A DNA stretch of 64,000 bases from Microbacterium sp. SZ1 (GCF_002362255.1 NZ_LPVV01000001.1:210459-274458); one strand, 5' to 3'. Positions 1-8,127 are shown, counted from the stretch's first letter. Program-made: numbers and translations. The notes: a model not told the origin generated them from the sequence alone.

Positions 1-932
1 ATGCGCTCCCCGGCGACGCTCATCGAGCCGATGTCACCGGTAGCGGCCCCGGTGAGGAGGAGCACGAGCGGTGTGATGAAGACGAGGGCGAGCGCGTAGT
101 GGCGTACCACGACGAGTTCGATCGCGAACTGGAGGGCCCCGAGCAGCAGCGCCAGCCACAGCCCGCTCGGGTGCAGCAGCGCCAGGAGCGCGTACAGTCC
201 GGCGCCGACGACCGTGCCCAGCATCCGGTGCAGGCCTCGCTGCACGGCGGCGCGGCGGGCCGCGGCGATGCCGATGACCGCCACCGCCGAGCCGACGATC
301 CAGTAAATGCGGGTCGGATCGATGACGAGACCGAGCAGCACGCCGAGCACCGCCACGATGGCGACCCGGAGGAGCAGCAGGCGGGAGTCGGCGTCGAGCG
401 ACGGCCCGGGGAGCAGCTCGCGCAGCGGCCTCGCGCTGACGGACCGGGCGCGGGGGAGCAGAAGCGGCGTCATCGCCACCAGGTACGAGAAGGCGCACCC
501 GCCGGCGAGGGCGGCCAGATAGATGAGCGGCGCCACCGGGGAGCTCGCGGCGACATGGGCGGAGAGCCCGAACACCAGCACGAAGAACAGCGGTCCGGGT
601 GGCCCGAGACGGAAGCCGAACGACAGCGCCGCGCTGATGACAGCGACGACCACGACGCCGACGCTGACGAGCCACGGGGTGCCGGCTGCCGCGACGCCCA
701 GGACCGCGCTCACGATCAGACCCGCGGCGACGAACGGCAGCACGCGCGCCCGATCGATCGCCGGCGCCGAGCCGGCGAACAGCACGGTGAACGCTCCGGA
801 CGCCGCGATGTAGCCGAGCGACGGCTGACCGAGCAGAGTCATGATCGCGATCGGCGCGGCGATACCCAGTGCGGCCTGTGTGGCGAGAGGCCATCGCGGG
901 CCGCGGGACGGGGCGAAGGCGAACAGGCTCAC
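1..932 (-). CDS. FUSC-type integral membrane protein, 3' end outside window
   Basis: The minus-strand frame opens with GTG at 932 and runs off the window edge, giving about 310 residues. It is almost entirely hydrophobic, with two blocks of closely spaced membrane segments separated by a short polar linker (residues of the type RARSVSARPLRELLPG). The second block carries the RR-x-VQRGLHRMLGT type segment typical of FUSC or aromatic-acid-exporter-like proteins, so it probably exports small organic compounds, though the substrate cannot be read. No better ATG lies nearby in frame. An NANNNT hexamer (GAGAAT) ends 6 nt before the GTG, so the mRNA may be leaderless. It is divergent from the peptidase gene that starts about 45 bp away. 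Confidence 0.7.
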   Translation of the reverse strand, partial: MSLFAFAPSRGPRWPLATQAALGIAAPIAIMTLLGQPSLGYIAASGAFTVLFAGSAPAIDRARVLPFVAAGLIVSAVLGVAAAGTPWLVSVGVVVVAVISAALSFGFRLGPPGPLFFVLVFGLSAHVAASSPVAPLIYLAALAGGCAFSYLVAMTPLLLPRARSVSARPLRELLPGPSLDADSRLLLLRVAIVAVLGVLLGLVIDPTRIYWIVGSAVAVIGIAAARRAAVQRGLHRMLGTVVGAGLYALLALLHPSGLWLALLLGALQFAIELVVVRHYALALVFITPLVLLLTGAATGDIGSMSVAGER

Positions 933-975
933 CCCTCGATTCTCTCCCGTTCCGTGAGATGCCTCCGCCGATACC

Positions 976-2319
976 ATGGCCCTCGTGACAGATCCCCGCC
1001 CCGGAATCGCCGGCCGCCTCTCGCGGATGATCCAGCTCCCCACGGTCTCGGCCGAGCTCGATGAGCGCGGGATTCAGCCCTTCGAGGATTTCGTCACCCT
1101 CCTCCGCGAGCTCTACCCGCTGACGCACGAGGCGCTGACTCTCGAGCGGCACACCGACTTCGGTCTCCTCTTCCACTGGCGCGGCAGCGCCGGTCGCTCC
1201 GATGACCCGGTCGTGCTGATGGCGCACTACGACGTGGTGCCGGTCGACGAGAGCGACGCCTGGACCCACCCGCCCTTCGCCGGTGTCGTCGCCGACGGCA
1301 TGGTGTACGGACGCGGGGCGCTCGACGACAAGGGGCCGCTCATCGTCGTGCTCGAAGCCGTCGAGAACCTCCTGGCCGACGGGTTCACCCCGGCTCGCGA
1401 CGTGTACCTCTCGTTCGGGGGCAACGAAGAGACGTTCGGCCGCGCCGCCGAGGAGATCGCTCATGTGCTCCGCGACCGCGGCATCGTTCCGTGGCTGGTC
1501 GTCGACGAGGGCGGCGCCGTCGTCGACGCCCCGCTGCCCTTCGTGCCCGGCCGTGCGGCGATGATCGGCGTCGGCGAGAAGGGTGTCATGACCCTCACGC
1601 TGTCGGCCCGCGGCGACGGCGGCCACGCCTCGGCCCCGCCCAGCCTCACCGCTGTGCGCCGCGTCGCGCGAGCGGTGGACCGCCTCGGGCCGACGACCTT
1701 CCGGCCGCGGGTCTCGACGGCCGTCGCCGGGATGCTGACGCGGCTCGCCGCCGAGACGCCGGGCGCAGCCCGTCACCTGCTGCGGCTGCTGGGATCCGTG
1801 CCGTGGCTCACCGGACGGGTGTTCGCGGCTCTCGGCGGAGAGGCTGCGGCGCTCGTGCGCACGACGGTCGCCCCCACGATGCAGTCCGGCGGCACGGCCG
1901 CGAACGTGCTGCCCTCACAGGCGGCGGCGACTGTGAACCTGCGCATCGCGCTGGGGGAGACGACGCAGCAGACCGTGCTGCGGGTGCGACGGCGCATCCG
2001 TGATCCGCTGGTCACGGTGACGGTCGTCGATGCGAGCGAGCCCTCCCCGGAATCGTCGGTCGACACCGAGCAGTTCGCGCTGCTCGCCGACGCGCTCGCG
2101 GTGTCGCACCCCGGCATCCCCGCAGTGCCGTACGTGATGATGGCGGCGACCGATTCGCGGCACTTCCATCGCTTCTCTCCTGCCGTCTACCGTTTCGCAC
2201 CGCTCGAGATGTCGAACGCGCAGCGGGCCTCGATCCACGGTGTGGACGAGAATGTCGAGATCGCCGCTCTCGAGCGCGGCGAGCGCTTCCATCGCGCGCT
2301 GCTCGAACGGCTAGGGTGA
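976..2319 (+). CDS. M20-family zinc peptidase (dipeptidase/carboxypeptidase type)
   Basis: A 447-residue cytoplasmic peptidase with no signal peptide. The M20 metal-site motifs are visible: H84-x-D86 in MAHYDVVP, the bridging region GRGALDDKG at 112-120 and the catalytic Glu pair in GNEET at 149-153. A C-terminal His is present in the region TDSRHF. Family members cleave small peptides or N-acyl amino acids using a di-zinc centre, with a dimerisation lid between the two halves; the substrate here is unknown. The start is uncertain: ATG at 976 is the first choice, but a TACCAT hexamer lies 7 nt before an in-frame GTG at 985, which would make a leaderless start three codons later. It is followed 58 bp later by an MFS exporter. 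Confidence 0.85.
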   Translation: MALVTDPRPGIAGRLSRMIQLPTVSAELDERGIQPFEDFVTLLRELYPLTHEALTLERHTDFGLLFHWRGSAGRSDDPVVLMAHYDVVPVDESDAWTHPPFAGVVADGMVYGRGALDDKGPLIVVLEAVENLLADGFTPARDVYLSFGGNEETFGRAAEEIAHVLRDRGIVPWLVVDEGGAVVDAPLPFVPGRAAMIGVGEKGVMTLTLSARGDGGHASAPPSLTAVRRVARAVDRLGPTTFRPRVSTAVAGMLTRLAAETPGAARHLLRLLGSVPWLTGRVFAALGGEAAALVRTTVAPTMQSGGTAANVLPSQAAATVNLRIALGETTQQTVLRVRRRIRDPLVTVTVVDASEPSPESSVDTEQFALLADALAVSHPGIPAVPYVMMAATDSRHFHRFSPAVYRFAPLEMSNAQRASIHGVDENVEIAALERGERFHRALLERLG

Positions 2320-2377
2320 TCTCACCCGCCGCCGATCGCCGCCGCGACCGGTCCCGCCTTGTCACCGAGGAGTCGCG

Positions 2378-3832
2378 ATGACGCGCACCCGCACCCTGGG
2401 CACGCTCGCTGCCGTCGTCGGCTTCCTGGCGTTCGTCGAGTTCACGAGCGGTGTGCTGCAGGGGTACTACACGCCCATGCTCAGCGACATCGCCCGCCAC
2501 CTCCGCATCCACGACGCCGACGTCAACTGGCTCGAGGGCACTCAGCTGATGCTGTCGGCGCTCGTCGTGCCGGCGTTCGCGAAGCTCGGCGACATGGTCG
2601 GCCACAAGCGGATGCTGTTGATCTCGACCGCGCTGACCGCTGCCGCCGCGATGGTGCTGCCGTTCACCGACTCGTTCGCGGTGTTCCTCATCGGGTGGAC
2701 GCTCATGGGCTTCTACGTGGTGTGGCTGCCGCTCGAGATCGCCCTGATCTGGTCCCGTGCCCGCCGCCTGGAGGGACGCGCCTCGATCACCGCGAAGGCT
2801 GCGGGTCTGCTCGTCGCCGCTCTCGAAGGCGGCGCGATCATCGGAGCCCTCGCCGGAGGGGCGCTCATCGACGTGCTGCCGCTCACCGTGGTGCTGCTCA
2901 TCCCCGCCCTGCTCATCGTCGTGTGCTTCTTCGTCATCCTGTTCGGGGTCACCGAGTCGCCGGAGCCGGTGGGCGGCGTCTTCGACACCGTCGGCGTGAT
3001 CCTCATCTCGCTGGCGCTCATCTGCTTCACGGGTGGTCTCAGCCTCCTGCGTCTCGAGGGCGGGCTCGTCAACCCGCTGTCGTGGGGCGTCGTGCTGCTC
3101 GGCATCCTGCTCGTGATCCCGTTCGTGCTCTGGGAGCTGCGCAACGACGACCCGCTCATCGACGTGCGCATGTTCCGCTCGCCGGCGCTCGGTCCGGTCT
3201 TCCTCACCGCCGGACTCTTCGGCGTCAGCGTGCTGGGCGCGCAGGCTCCGCTGTCGACGTTCGCCCGTACCGATCCCGGGGTCTACGGGTACGGTCTCGG
3301 CACCACGGGTTTCGCGACGTCGTTGATCATCGGGATCTACCTGATCGGCATGATCGTCGGCGCTCTCCTGTTCCCTGGAGTCGCCCGCGCTATCTCGCCG
3401 AGGGTCACGCTGATGGGGGCGTCGGTGCTCGTCGGCGTCGGATTCCTGCTCTTCCTGCCCTTCCACGACGCCTACGCCCAGGTCATCACGAACATGGTCG
3501 TGGTGGGTCTCGGGTCGGGAGCTCTCGTGGCGGCTCTGCCCGCCGCGGCGGCATCGGCCGCTCCCGCGACGCAGACCGGCGTCGCCACGGGGCTCACGAA
3601 CTCCGTCAAGACCGTGGGCGGCGCGATCGCGTCATGCGTGTTCGGCATCGCGCTCCTGAACGGAGCCGCAGGCGCCGTCGAGGGCACAGCCGGATCGTTC
3701 GCCGGGTACGTCACGGTGTGGGTCGTGTGCGGCGTGACCGCCCTCGCGGCCGCCGCGCTGCTCGCCTTCGTGCCGAAGACGGCCTTCACCGATCGGACGG
3801 ATGCCGAGGCCGTCGCGGCGCCGGTGCTCTGA
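2378..3832 (+). CDS. MFS transporter, drug:H+ antiporter type
   Basis: A 484-residue polytopic membrane protein with about 14 hydrophobic segments, the layout of the DHA2-type drug:proton antiporters. The loop after TM2 carries a KLGDMVGHKRML motif (MFS motif A, G-D-x-x-G-x-x-x), and the middle has the extra hydrophobic pair expected for 14-TM members. It is preceded by an RBS-like GAGGAG-type stretch (accgaggagtcgcg) 5-10 nt before the ATG. The substrate is not deducible; an export role is inferred from family. It lies downstream of the M20 peptidase on the same strand and is convergent with rtcB, with an imperfect hairpin between them. Confidence 0.85.
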   Translation: MTRTRTLGTLAAVVGFLAFVEFTSGVLQGYYTPMLSDIARHLRIHDADVNWLEGTQLMLSALVVPAFAKLGDMVGHKRMLLISTALTAAAAMVLPFTDSFAVFLIGWTLMGFYVVWLPLEIALIWSRARRLEGRASITAKAAGLLVAALEGGAIIGALAGGALIDVLPLTVVLLIPALLIVVCFFVILFGVTESPEPVGGVFDTVGVILISLALICFTGGLSLLRLEGGLVNPLSWGVVLLGILLVIPFVLWELRNDDPLIDVRMFRSPALGPVFLTAGLFGVSVLGAQAPLSTFARTDPGVYGYGLGTTGFATSLIIGIYLIGMIVGALLFPGVARAISPRVTLMGASVLVGVGFLLFLPFHDAYAQVITNMVVVGLGSGALVAALPAAAASAAPATQTGVATGLTNSVKTVGGAIASCVFGIALLNGAAGAVEGTAGSFAGYVTVWVVCGVTALAAAALLAFVPKTAFTDRTDAEAVAAPVL

Positions 3833-3855
3833 CCCGCTCGGCCGCCCGCGTCTGA

Positions 3856-3888
3856 AGGGGTGAACGACGTCGCCCGTCGCCCACCCCT
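3856..3888. terminator. Imperfect hairpin between convergent genes
   Basis: Arms at 3856-3869 and 3875-3888 (AGGGGTG... and ...CACCCCT) pair at 12 of 14 positions around a 5-nt loop. It lies between the stop of the MFS gene and the stop of the convergent rtcB gene, so it could terminate both. No U-tract is evident, as is common in high-GC actinobacteria. Confidence 0.4.
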
Positions 3889-3892
3889 CGCC

Positions 3893-5062
3893 TCAGTCGC
3901 CCTTCACGTTGACGAGCTGCCGCAGCGTGTGCCGGATCGACACGAGGCTCGCGGCATCCGCCATCACCCGGTCGATCGGCTTGTAGGCCTGCGGGATCTC
4001 GTCGACGAACGCGTCGGTGTCACGGAACTCGATGCCCGTCATCGCCTCCCGCAGCTGCGCGTGGGAGAAGGTGCGCCGCGCCGCGGACCGCGAATACTCC
4101 CGGCCCGCGCCGTGCGGTGAGGAGTTCAGGGACTGCGGGTCCCCGAGCCCCTCGACGACGTACGACGCGGTCCCCATCGATCCGGGGATGAGCCCGGGCC
4201 GACCGGCGTCCGCCTGGATGGCTCCCTTCCGGGACACCCAGACCTGCTTGCCGTAGTGCTTCTCCGACTCGGTGAAGTTGTGGTGGCAGTTGATCCGCTC
4301 CTGCTCCTCCACGGACGAGCCGAGGAACTCCGACACCTGGCGGATGACGCGGTCCATCATCTCCTCCCGGTTCAGCAGCGCGAAGTGCTGCGCCCACCGC
4401 AGTTCCCGGATGTACCGGGTGAACTCCGGCGTGCCCTCGACGAGGTACGCCAGGTCAGGGTCGGGGAGGTCGATCCACCACTGCTTCGCGAGCCGCTGCG
4501 CGACACCGATGTGGTGCCCGGCGATCCGGTTGCCGACCCCGCGCGAGCCCGAGTGCAGGAAGAGCCACACCCGGTCGAGCTCGTCGACCGACACCTCGAT
4601 GAAGTGGTTGCCCGAGCCGAGCGTGCCCAGCTGGAGCCGCCAGTTCCCGGCGTACTTCGCAGGGTCGAAACCGTTCGTGTCGGCGAGCTGCTCGAGCTCG
4701 GCGATCCTCGGCTCCGCCGTCGCGACGACCTTGCGGTTGTAGCGGCCGGCCGAGAGCGGGATGGCGCGCTCGATCTGCTCCCGCAGCTCCGCGAGGTCGC
4801 GACCCTCGAGGTCGCCCCTCTCGAACTGGGTGCGGACGGCGATCATGCCGCAGCCGATGTCGACGCCGACCGCGGCGGGGATGATCGCGCCGAGCGTCGG
4901 GATGACCGAGCCGACCGTCGCCCCCTTTCCGAGGTGCGCGTCCGGCATCAGCGCCAGGTGCGGGTGGATGAACGGCATGCGGGCCGTGGTGTGCGCCTGA
5001 TCGAGCGTCTTCTCGTCGATCAGCGACGCCCACGACAGCAGCCGTGCGGAGAGCCTCTCCAT
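3893..5062 (-). CDS. rtcB: RtcB-family RNA ligase
   Basis: A 389-residue cytoplasmic RtcB-type RNA 3'-phosphate ligase, which joins 2',3'-cyclic-phosphate or 3'-phosphate ends to 5'-OH ends using GTP and Mn2+. Characteristic motifs are present: PDAHLGKG near residue 40, GVDIGCGM with the metal-binding Cys, GSGNHF, HSGSRGVGN, the H-HNF metal motif, PGSMGT, and the nucleotidylated His in HGAGREYSR. Length matches the short bacterial RtcB type. The ATG at 5062 is chosen because AAGGAAAGGAAT stands directly upstream; an in-frame start 16 codons earlier lacks an RBS. A TGTGA-N9-TCACA dyad precedes the RBS. Upstream lie a terminator hairpin and a 32-residue ORF that share its direction. Confidence 0.92.
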   Translation of the reverse strand: MERLSARLLSWASLIDEKTLDQAHTTARMPFIHPHLALMPDAHLGKGATVGSVIPTLGAIIPAAVGVDIGCGMIAVRTQFERGDLEGRDLAELREQIERAIPLSAGRYNRKVVATAEPRIAELEQLADTNGFDPAKYAGNWRLQLGTLGSGNHFIEVSVDELDRVWLFLHSGSRGVGNRIAGHHIGVAQRLAKQWWIDLPDPDLAYLVEGTPEFTRYIRELRWAQHFALLNREEMMDRVIRQVSEFLGSSVEEQERINCHHNFTESEKHYGKQVWVSRKGAIQADAGRPGLIPGSMGTASYVVEGLGDPQSLNSSPHGAGREYSRSAARRTFSHAQLREAMTGIEFRDTDAFVDEIPQAYKPIDRVMADAASLVSIRHTLRQLVNVKGD

Positions 5063-5112
5063 GATTCCTTTCCTTGTGATGTGTCCAGTCACAGGTCGAG
5101 GATCTCCCACAC

Positions 5113-5148
5113 GGAAAACGCCCCGGACCTGACGGTGCGGGGCGTTGC
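5113..5148 (-). terminator. Intrinsic terminator between small ORF and rtcB
   Basis: Read on the minus strand, AACGCCCCG (5138-5146) pairs perfectly with CGGGGCGTT (5117-5125) around a 12-nt loop and is followed directly by TTTTCC. It begins 16 nt after the stop of the small ORF and ends about 50 nt before the rtcB start. The T-run is on the minus side only, so it acts on transcription towards rtcB. Confidence 0.65.
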
Positions 5149-5162
5149 GAGAGCGGATGCTG

Positions 5163-5261
5163 TCACACGGCGCGCGCCGGAGGGTACGACTCGTAGCGGT
5201 CGTCGTGCTTCTGCTGAAACATCGACACCGCTGCGATGGGAAGATTCCGCGGGGCGGTCAT
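5163..5261 (-). CDS. Small ORF (32 aa) upstream of rtcB
   Basis: A 32-codon ORF beginning MTAPRNLPIAAVSMF and ending DRYESYPPARAV. I do not recognise it. Three features argue that it is expressed: a GAGGAG ribosome-binding site 7 nt before the ATG; a promoter-like TTGACG-N18-TACTGT at 5310-5339 on the same strand; and a perfect stem-loop with T-run 16 nt past its stop. The peptide is polar, without a membrane segment or signal peptide, and Tyr/Asp/His rich in its second half. Because the terminator stands between it and rtcB, it may be an independent small-protein gene or a leader whose translation controls read-through into rtcB. Confidence 0.5.
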   Translation of the reverse strand: MTAPRNLPIAAVSMFQQKHDDRYESYPPARAV

Positions 5262-5309
5262 CCGTCGTCTCCTCGGCTGGCGTGCTGCGCCGATCGGCAC
5301 AGCTTTGCC

Positions 5310-5339
5310 ACAGTAGGGGACGACACGCCCGGGCGTCAA
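5310..5339 (-). promoter_or_regulatory. Sigma-70-type promoter for the small ORF / rtcB
   Basis: On the minus strand, TTGACG (5334-5339) and TACTGT (5310-5315) are separated by 18 bp, close to the housekeeping consensus. The predicted transcript starts about 40 nt before the ATG of the 32-aa ORF, leaving room for its GAGGAG ribosome-binding site. No other good promoter is visible between here and rtcB. Confidence 0.55.
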
Positions 5340-5362
5340 GCGGCGTCGGCGTGACCTCGGCG

Positions 5363-5680
5363 TCATTCGCGGTCGAGTCCGAAGGTTCGTTTCACGAGCG
5401 CCTGCACGTCCCGGTCGAGCCCGTCGATGCGGATGCTCATGGCATCGATGCGGCTGTTGATGGCGTCGAACTTGCTGCCGACGGAGTCGAACTTGCTGTC
5501 GACCGCGTCGAATCTGCTGTCCACGGCTTCGAAGCGCGCATTCATCTCGCCTCGGAGTCCGCCGATCTCGGCGCGCAGGATTCTCACGAAGAGTGTCGAG
5601 ACGACGCCGATCATGCCGAACAGCAGAGCACTGACGACGCCGATCATCGTCCAGGTCTGCGCATCGTTCATGATCCCCAT
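5363..5680 (-). CDS. Small membrane-anchored coiled-coil protein
   Basis: About 105 residues: one N-terminal hydrophobic segment (WTMIGVVSALLFGMIGVVSTLFV), then a long heptad-like repeat in which F-x-A-V-D-S/K units recur (ARFEAVDSRFDAVDSKFDSV and following, then ID-MSIRIDGL), predicting a parallel coiled coil. The start is uncertain between ATG 5680 (MGIMNDA) and ATG 5671 (MNDA); a longer open frame to 5716 has no visible RBS. Proteins of this shape resemble phage or bacterial haemolysin-XhlA-like membrane coiled coils, but I cannot assign a function. It stands alone between the rtcB leader region and the VOC gene. Confidence 0.65.
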   Translation of the reverse strand: MGIMNDAQTWTMIGVVSALLFGMIGVVSTLFVRILRAEIGGLRGEMNARFEAVDSRFDAVDSKFDSVGSKFDAINSRIDAMSIRIDGLDRDVQALVKRTFGLDRE

Positions 5681-5799
5681 CCCCCGATCGTCGCATCGAT
5701 CAGGCGAGTCTGACATGTGTCCGCGACAACGGATTCCGGGATTCCACTGGCGGGGGAGAGGTGACCGAAGCCTCGTACGGTGCAGAGAGAGTCGGCGCG

Positions 5800-6201
5800 T
5801 CAGCTCTCCCGCGGTGGGTTGTGCATGAACTCGATGCGGATGCCGTCGGCATCCTCGACGAACGACGCGTAGTAGCGAGCCGAGTACCGCGGGTACTCCT
5901 TCGGCTCGCGGACGACCGTCCAGCCGGCATCCTTCGCGATGTGGTGCAGACGATCGACCTCGTCGCGCGAGTCGACGGCGAAGGCGATGTGCTGCCAGCC
6001 GATGCGCCCGTGCCGATGCGGCTCGGAGTCCTCATCCCAGACGTAGAGGATGATCTCGGTCTCGTCTCCGTTGTTCCAGGAGATCGAGTGGTCGTCCTCC
6101 CCTCCGCTCACGTATCCCAGAGCGGTGAGCACGGGGTGGAACTGCGTCCGTCCGCGTTCGAGGTCGTCGACGGTGATGCCCAGGTGATCGAGAAGAGCCA
6201 T
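5800..6201 (-). CDS. VOC-superfamily (glyoxalase/bleomycin-resistance-like) protein
   Basis: 133 residues with the two-module beta-alpha-beta-beta-beta arrangement of vicinal oxygen chelate proteins. The first strand LLDHLGITVDDL carries a His at position 6, the second module begins GWQHIAFAVDSRDEV, and the last strand ends DADGIRIEFMHN with the Glu used as a metal ligand in the family. Substrate cannot be read from sequence; members range from glyoxalases to antibiotic-binding proteins. A CAGACT hexamer ends 6 nt before the ATG, so the transcript may be leaderless. It lies 31 bp downstream of the siderophore-interacting protein gene on the same strand and might be cotranscribed. Confidence 0.8.
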   Translation of the reverse strand: MALLDHLGITVDDLERGRTQFHPVLTALGYVSGGEDDHSISWNNGDETEIILYVWDEDSEPHRHGRIGWQHIAFAVDSRDEVDRLHHIAKDAGWTVVREPKEYPRYSARYYASFVEDADGIRIEFMHNPPRES

Positions 6202-6232
6202 CCGGCCAGTCTGTCAGGGCGCCGCGCCGGTG

Positions 6233-7000
6233 TCAGTGGGGAGCGTGATACTCGGCTTCGCCGCGCTTCCAGTAGCCCTTGACGACCGCTTTCCCGGAAT
6301 CGACGCCCCACCGCTCCAGCAGCGCGCGGCCGGGCTTCACGATCGACTGCTCGGCGGCGACGAAGACGAATGGGTCGTCGCCGACCGCATCCGCCTCGGT
6401 CAGCCCCTCGAGGAAGGCGACCAGGGCCGAGCTGGATGCCGCAGCGCCCCTGTGCAGCCACTCGACCTCGACGGGCGAATCGATGTCGACCTCGTGCTGC
6501 ACCGATACGCTCTCGATGATGATGCGCGCCGGCGCACCCTCGGGGATGAGCGCGGCGAAGCGACGGATCGCCGGGATCGCCGTCTCGTCGCCGACGAGGA
6601 ACCAGGATGCGGGCTCGCCGTGGATCACGGCCGAGCCTCGCGGTCCGCCCACGCCGATCGACGACCCGAGGGGAGCGTTCGCCGCCCACGGTGCCGCCAC
6701 GCCCGCGTCGCCGTGCACCGCGAACTCCACGTCGAGCCAGTCGTCTCCCCACGCGAGGGGCGTGTACTCGCGGCTCGGCGCAGCCCGCATCTCCTCGACC
6801 GAGTCCACTGGACCCGCGGGGAAGAACAGCCGCATGTGGTCGTCGGACCCGAGCGATGTGAAGCCGTCAAGGTCGCTGCCTGTCAGGCGCACGCGCACGT
6901 AGTCGGGCGCGAGCCACTCGCGGGAGGAGAGCGTGACGGTGCGGAACCGCAGGTCGAGCCCGCGGCGCTCGATCGAGAAGCCTGATTGCGTGTCGCTCAT
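6233..7000 (-). CDS. Siderophore-interacting protein (FAD/NAD(P)H ferric-siderophore reductase)
   Basis: 255 residues of the SIP family, which releases iron from imported ferric siderophores by reduction. An N-terminal FAD-binding barrel contains SREYTPLAW (the R-x-Y-T/S-x flavin motif) and GDAGVAAPWAANA; the C-terminal half holds the SIP NAD(P)H-binding region with WFLVGDETAIPAI, and the chain ends in YWKRGEAEYH, the usual SIP terminus. The gene is divergent from the iron-siderophore ABC operon. On its strand TAGCCT ends 6 nt before the ATG and lies inside an IdeR-like box, so a leaderless, iron-repressed transcript is likely. Confidence 0.9.
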   Translation of the reverse strand: MSDTQSGFSIERRGLDLRFRTVTLSSREWLAPDYVRVRLTGSDLDGFTSLGSDDHMRLFFPAGPVDSVEEMRAAPSREYTPLAWGDDWLDVEFAVHGDAGVAAPWAANAPLGSSIGVGGPRGSAVIHGEPASWFLVGDETAIPAIRRFAALIPEGAPARIIIESVSVQHEVDIDSPVEVEWLHRGAAASSSALVAFLEGLTEADAVGDDPFVFVAAEQSIVKPGRALLERWGVDSGKAVVKGYWKRGEAEYHAPH

Positions 7001-7018
7001 AAAGTAAGGCTAACCTAT
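7000..7018. promoter_or_regulatory. DtxR/IdeR-like iron box 1
   Basis: The 19-mer matches the IdeR consensus TTAGGTTAGSCTAACCTAA at 15 of 19 positions, with the whole right half AGGCTAACCTA intact. It overlaps the start codon and the putative -10 (TAGCCT on the minus strand) of the siderophore-interacting protein gene, the geometry expected for repression by iron-loaded DtxR/IdeR. Confidence 0.75.
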
Positions 7019-7029
7019 GCTGGTGAGGG

Positions 7030-7048
7030 TTAGGTCAGCCTAACCCTG
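7030..7048. promoter_or_regulatory. DtxR/IdeR-like iron box 2
   Basis: The core TTAGGTCAGCCTAACC matches 15 of 19 positions of the IdeR consensus and is nearly palindromic. It lies 11 bp from box 1 and about 50 bp before the lipoprotein start, so it probably serves the plus-strand iron-uptake operon while box 1 serves the minus-strand gene. Confidence 0.75.
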
Positions 7049-7097
7049 CCCATTCCGCGCCGAGAGCGCGATGTCCCCGCAGAACAGGAGTCCCTCC

Positions 7098-8096
7098 ATG
7101 TCCATGCCCAGAACGCTCACCGCTGTCGGATTCGGCCTCGTCGCCGTGCTCGCCCTCGGCGGCTGCGCTGCCACGTCCGACGCCTCGGACGTCGAGGAAC
7201 CGGCCGCATCCGAGGACTACTATCCGGTCACGGTCACCGACATGGCGGGCAACGAGGTGACGATCGAGAGCGCCGACAGCGTCGCGATCACCGACAACCG
7301 TTTCTTCCAGCTCGCCGCCGACTGGGACCTCCCCGTCACGGTCGCACCGCTCGACCTGTTCAGCCCCGAGAACCCGCTCAAGGACTCGTCGGAGATCCTC
7401 AACATCGGCCTGCACACCGAGCCTGACTTCGAGCAGATCGTCGCGGCCGACCCCGACCTGGTCGTCAACGGCTACCGGTTCAGCAGCGAGGAGAACGCGC
7501 AGGGTGTGAAGGATGCCGCGCCCGACGCCGCATTCCTGGACATGACCGGCCCCGCGGACCAGTCGGCCGACGAGTTCGTCGTCGAGAGCATCACCCTCCT
7601 GGGCGAGGTCTTCAACAGGAAGGCGGAGGCCGACGCCCTCGTCGACGACTTCCACACCGCGCTCGACGAGGCCAAGGACGCCTACGACCCCGAGAAAACG
7701 GTCATGGGCCTGGTCACCTCGGGCGGCGAGATCAACTACTCCAACCCGACCGACGGGCGCGGTGCGAGCATCTTCTTCGATCTGGTCGGGATGACCCCCG
7801 CGCTCGACGCCGAGGGCACGACGGACCACACCGGCGACAACGTCTCCCTCGAGGCTCTCGCCCAGGCGAACGCGGACTACCTGCTCGTGCTCGACCGCGA
7901 CGCGGCCGTGTCGGAGGAGGGGCAGACCGTGGTTCCCGCACTCGAGCTCATCACCGGTTCGGCGGCGCTCGCGAAAGTCCCGGCCGTGCAGAACGAAGCC
8001 ATCACCGTGATGCCCGCCGACTACTACCTGACCGAGGACGTGTTCGCGTACGTCGCGGTCCTGAACGGACTCACCGAGCTGTTCGAGTCCGCCTGA
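7098..8096 (+). CDS. Iron-siderophore ABC transporter substrate-binding lipoprotein
   Basis: 332 residues. An N-terminal lipoprotein signal ends in the lipobox LALGGC with the acylated Cys at position 23, anchoring it outside the cell membrane. The mature part is a class III (FecB/FhuD-like) binding protein: it begins with YYPVTVTDMAGNEVTIES, the usual start of the periplasmic-binding domain of ferric-siderophore receptors, and lacks the flexible hinge of sugar-binding proteins. The ATG at 7098 is preferred over an in-frame ATG at 7071 because AGGAG stands 7 nt upstream. It heads an operon with two FecCD permeases and an ATPase, and an IdeR-like box precedes it, so iron repression is expected. 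Confidence 0.9.
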   Translation: MSMPRTLTAVGFGLVAVLALGGCAATSDASDVEEPAASEDYYPVTVTDMAGNEVTIESADSVAITDNRFFQLAADWDLPVTVAPLDLFSPENPLKDSSEILNIGLHTEPDFEQIVAADPDLVVNGYRFSSEENAQGVKDAAPDAAFLDMTGPADQSADEFVVESITLLGEVFNRKAEADALVDDFHTALDEAKDAYDPEKTVMGLVTSGGEINYSNPTDGRGASIFFDLVGMTPALDAEGTTDHTGDNVSLEALAQANADYLLVLDRDAAVSEEGQTVVPALELITGSAALAKVPAVQNEAITVMPADYYLTEDVFAYVAVLNGLTELFESA

Positions 8097-8124
8097 CGCG
8101 CTGACGCGCTGACGCGTTGACGCC
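8093..8124. repeat. Four tandem 8-bp units at the lipoprotein stop codon
   Basis: CTGACGCG occurs three times in perfect tandem (8093, 8101, 8109), followed by TTGACGCC. The first unit contains the stop codon of the binding-protein gene, so slippage here would change only untranslated sequence. Confidence 0.8.
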
Positions 8125-8127
8125 GCA

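Noticed and set aside
2012..3466. A 484-codon open frame on the minus strand
   Set aside because: Antisense to the M20 peptidase end and the MFS gene; its product is full of Asp/Glu/Arg/His, typical of a shadow.
5761..6282. A 173-codon plus-strand frame over the VOC gene
   Set aside because: It is antisense to a clear VOC protein and shows no motif.
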